DNA of 64,000 nucleotides from Liolophura sinensis (lineage: Eukaryota; Mollusca; Polyplacophora; Chitonida; Chitonidae): contig NW_027018107.1 in assembly GCF_032854445.1 (NCBI RefSeq), forward strand, positions 1 to 64,000, read 5' to 3'. The notes under the pieces are model-generated. The model was not told the origin of the DNA. It ran no database searches and saw only the letters and a list, made by a program, of their open reading frames with translations. Position 1 is the first letter of the stretch; each line of letters starts with the position of its first letter. A program made the position numbers and the translations under genes. Below, piece after piece: positions 63,850-64,000 of the stretch.

Positions 63850-64000
63850 CACGTGCCTAGCAACGGCTCTTACTCCATTAAAACCAAGGAAATTTGCAAT
63901 TTTTCAACAGCTGGAGATGCCTGGCCCAATTGCGCATCCTTTGGCACCTTATTGATGTGGGTCAGTGTTCAATTGTACTTTTTACAGCGGATTGTATCAA
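63850..64000. repeat. Partial monomer 117, cut by the window end
   Basis: The first 151 bp of a further monomer: CACGTGCCTAGC, CCATTAAAACC, CATCC and TTTTTACAGCGG. The CACGTGCCTAGC start links it to the monomers at 57800, 58350 and 61652. The array therefore continues past the right edge of the window. Confidence 0.95.

Larger units (their letters stand above)
1..64000. repeat. Tandem satellite array, ~550 bp monomer, 116 full copies plus a partial
   Basis: The window is filled by direct repeats of a monomer that begins, by my chosen phase, at CACGTG. The distance between successive starts is 549, 550 or 551 bp for most units, 545-558 at the extremes, and 550.4 bp on average (1 to 63850 over 116 units). 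All copies are head-to-tail in one orientation and nothing interrupts them. Copies differ by substitutions at a limited set of positions that travel together, defining monomer families. Useful markers are CTTAATCC/CATAG versus CTTACTCC/CAAGG near the start, CATCTTTT, CATCC, CATTC or CACCC after the first 90 bases, the T-run near base 160, TTCGC versus TAAGC near base 380, and AGTAG, AGTCG, AGTGGG, AGTGG or AGCAG near base 415. I do not recognise the satellite by name. A centromeric or other heterochromatic location is inference. Confidence 0.98.

Noticed and set aside
1-64000. Recurring 60-100 codon open reading frames on both strands, for example an 86-codon minus-strand frame ending at each monomer start
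   Set aside because: They recur only because the DNA repeats. The usual period of 550 or 551 is not a multiple of three, so frames do not continue between units. Overlapping frames on both strands are equally open, and copies are broken by ordinary family variants and indels. I recognise no protein family in them.
1-64000. CRISPR array
   Set aside because: The repeat is about 550 bp with no unique spacers and no associated genes. CRISPR repeats are a few tens of bases separated by unique spacers.
1-64000. Ribosomal DNA spacer, histone or other gene tandem
   Set aside because: No rRNA, tRNA or coding segment appears in any monomer. The whole unit is accounted for and none of it resembles a conserved RNA.
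1-64000. Long terminal repeats or transposon termini as the source of the periodicity
   Set aside because: Spacing is constant at one monomer, there is no internal coding region, no target-site duplication and no inverted termini at any fixed position.

Overview
The whole 64 kb window is one uninterrupted tandem satellite array. Phased on the recurring CACGTG near each unit's AGATCACGTGCC motif, it holds 116 complete head-to-tail monomers (mean 550.4 bp; most are 549, 550 or 551 bp) plus the first 151 bp of a 117th. All monomers are in the same orientation. I see no gene, RNA gene, transposon, unique spacer or inversion anywhere. The many 60-100 codon reading frames on both strands are the same few frames recurring once per monomer, and I treat them as chance.

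A 64 kb satellite array with nested higher-order repeats points to a eukaryotic nuclear genome, probably pericentromeric, centromeric or subtelomeric heterochromatin. I cannot name the species. One hand-counted monomer (19845-20394) has about 40% GC and 19 CpG dinucleotides, so CpG is close to its expected frequency. That argues against strong long-term methylation-driven CpG loss and gives little further taxonomic information.

Layout: 1-5541 is the most irregular part, where nearly every unit carries private single-base insertions or deletions. From 5.5 to 16.5 kb a three-monomer block occurs three times and a second three-monomer block occurs twice in direct tandem. From 16.5 to 34.7 kb the same monomer families are shuffled, with single-monomer, dimer and four-monomer shifts, long-range copies and one obvious crossover monomer with a CAAT duplication. 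From 34.6 to about 41 kb a six-monomer block (3.3 kb) is duplicated. From 42.4 to 51.2 kb an eight-monomer block (4.4 kb) is duplicated and nearly identical. From 55.6 to about 62.3 kb a seven-monomer block (3.85 kb) is followed by a copy that has lost one monomer. A second patch of private single-base indels lies at 40.2-42.3 kb.

Nothing here works as a gene system. The biology is array evolution: a small set of diverged monomer families, locally amplified in blocks of 1, 2, 3, 4, 6, 7 and 8 units by unequal exchange, with crossover monomers at some joins.
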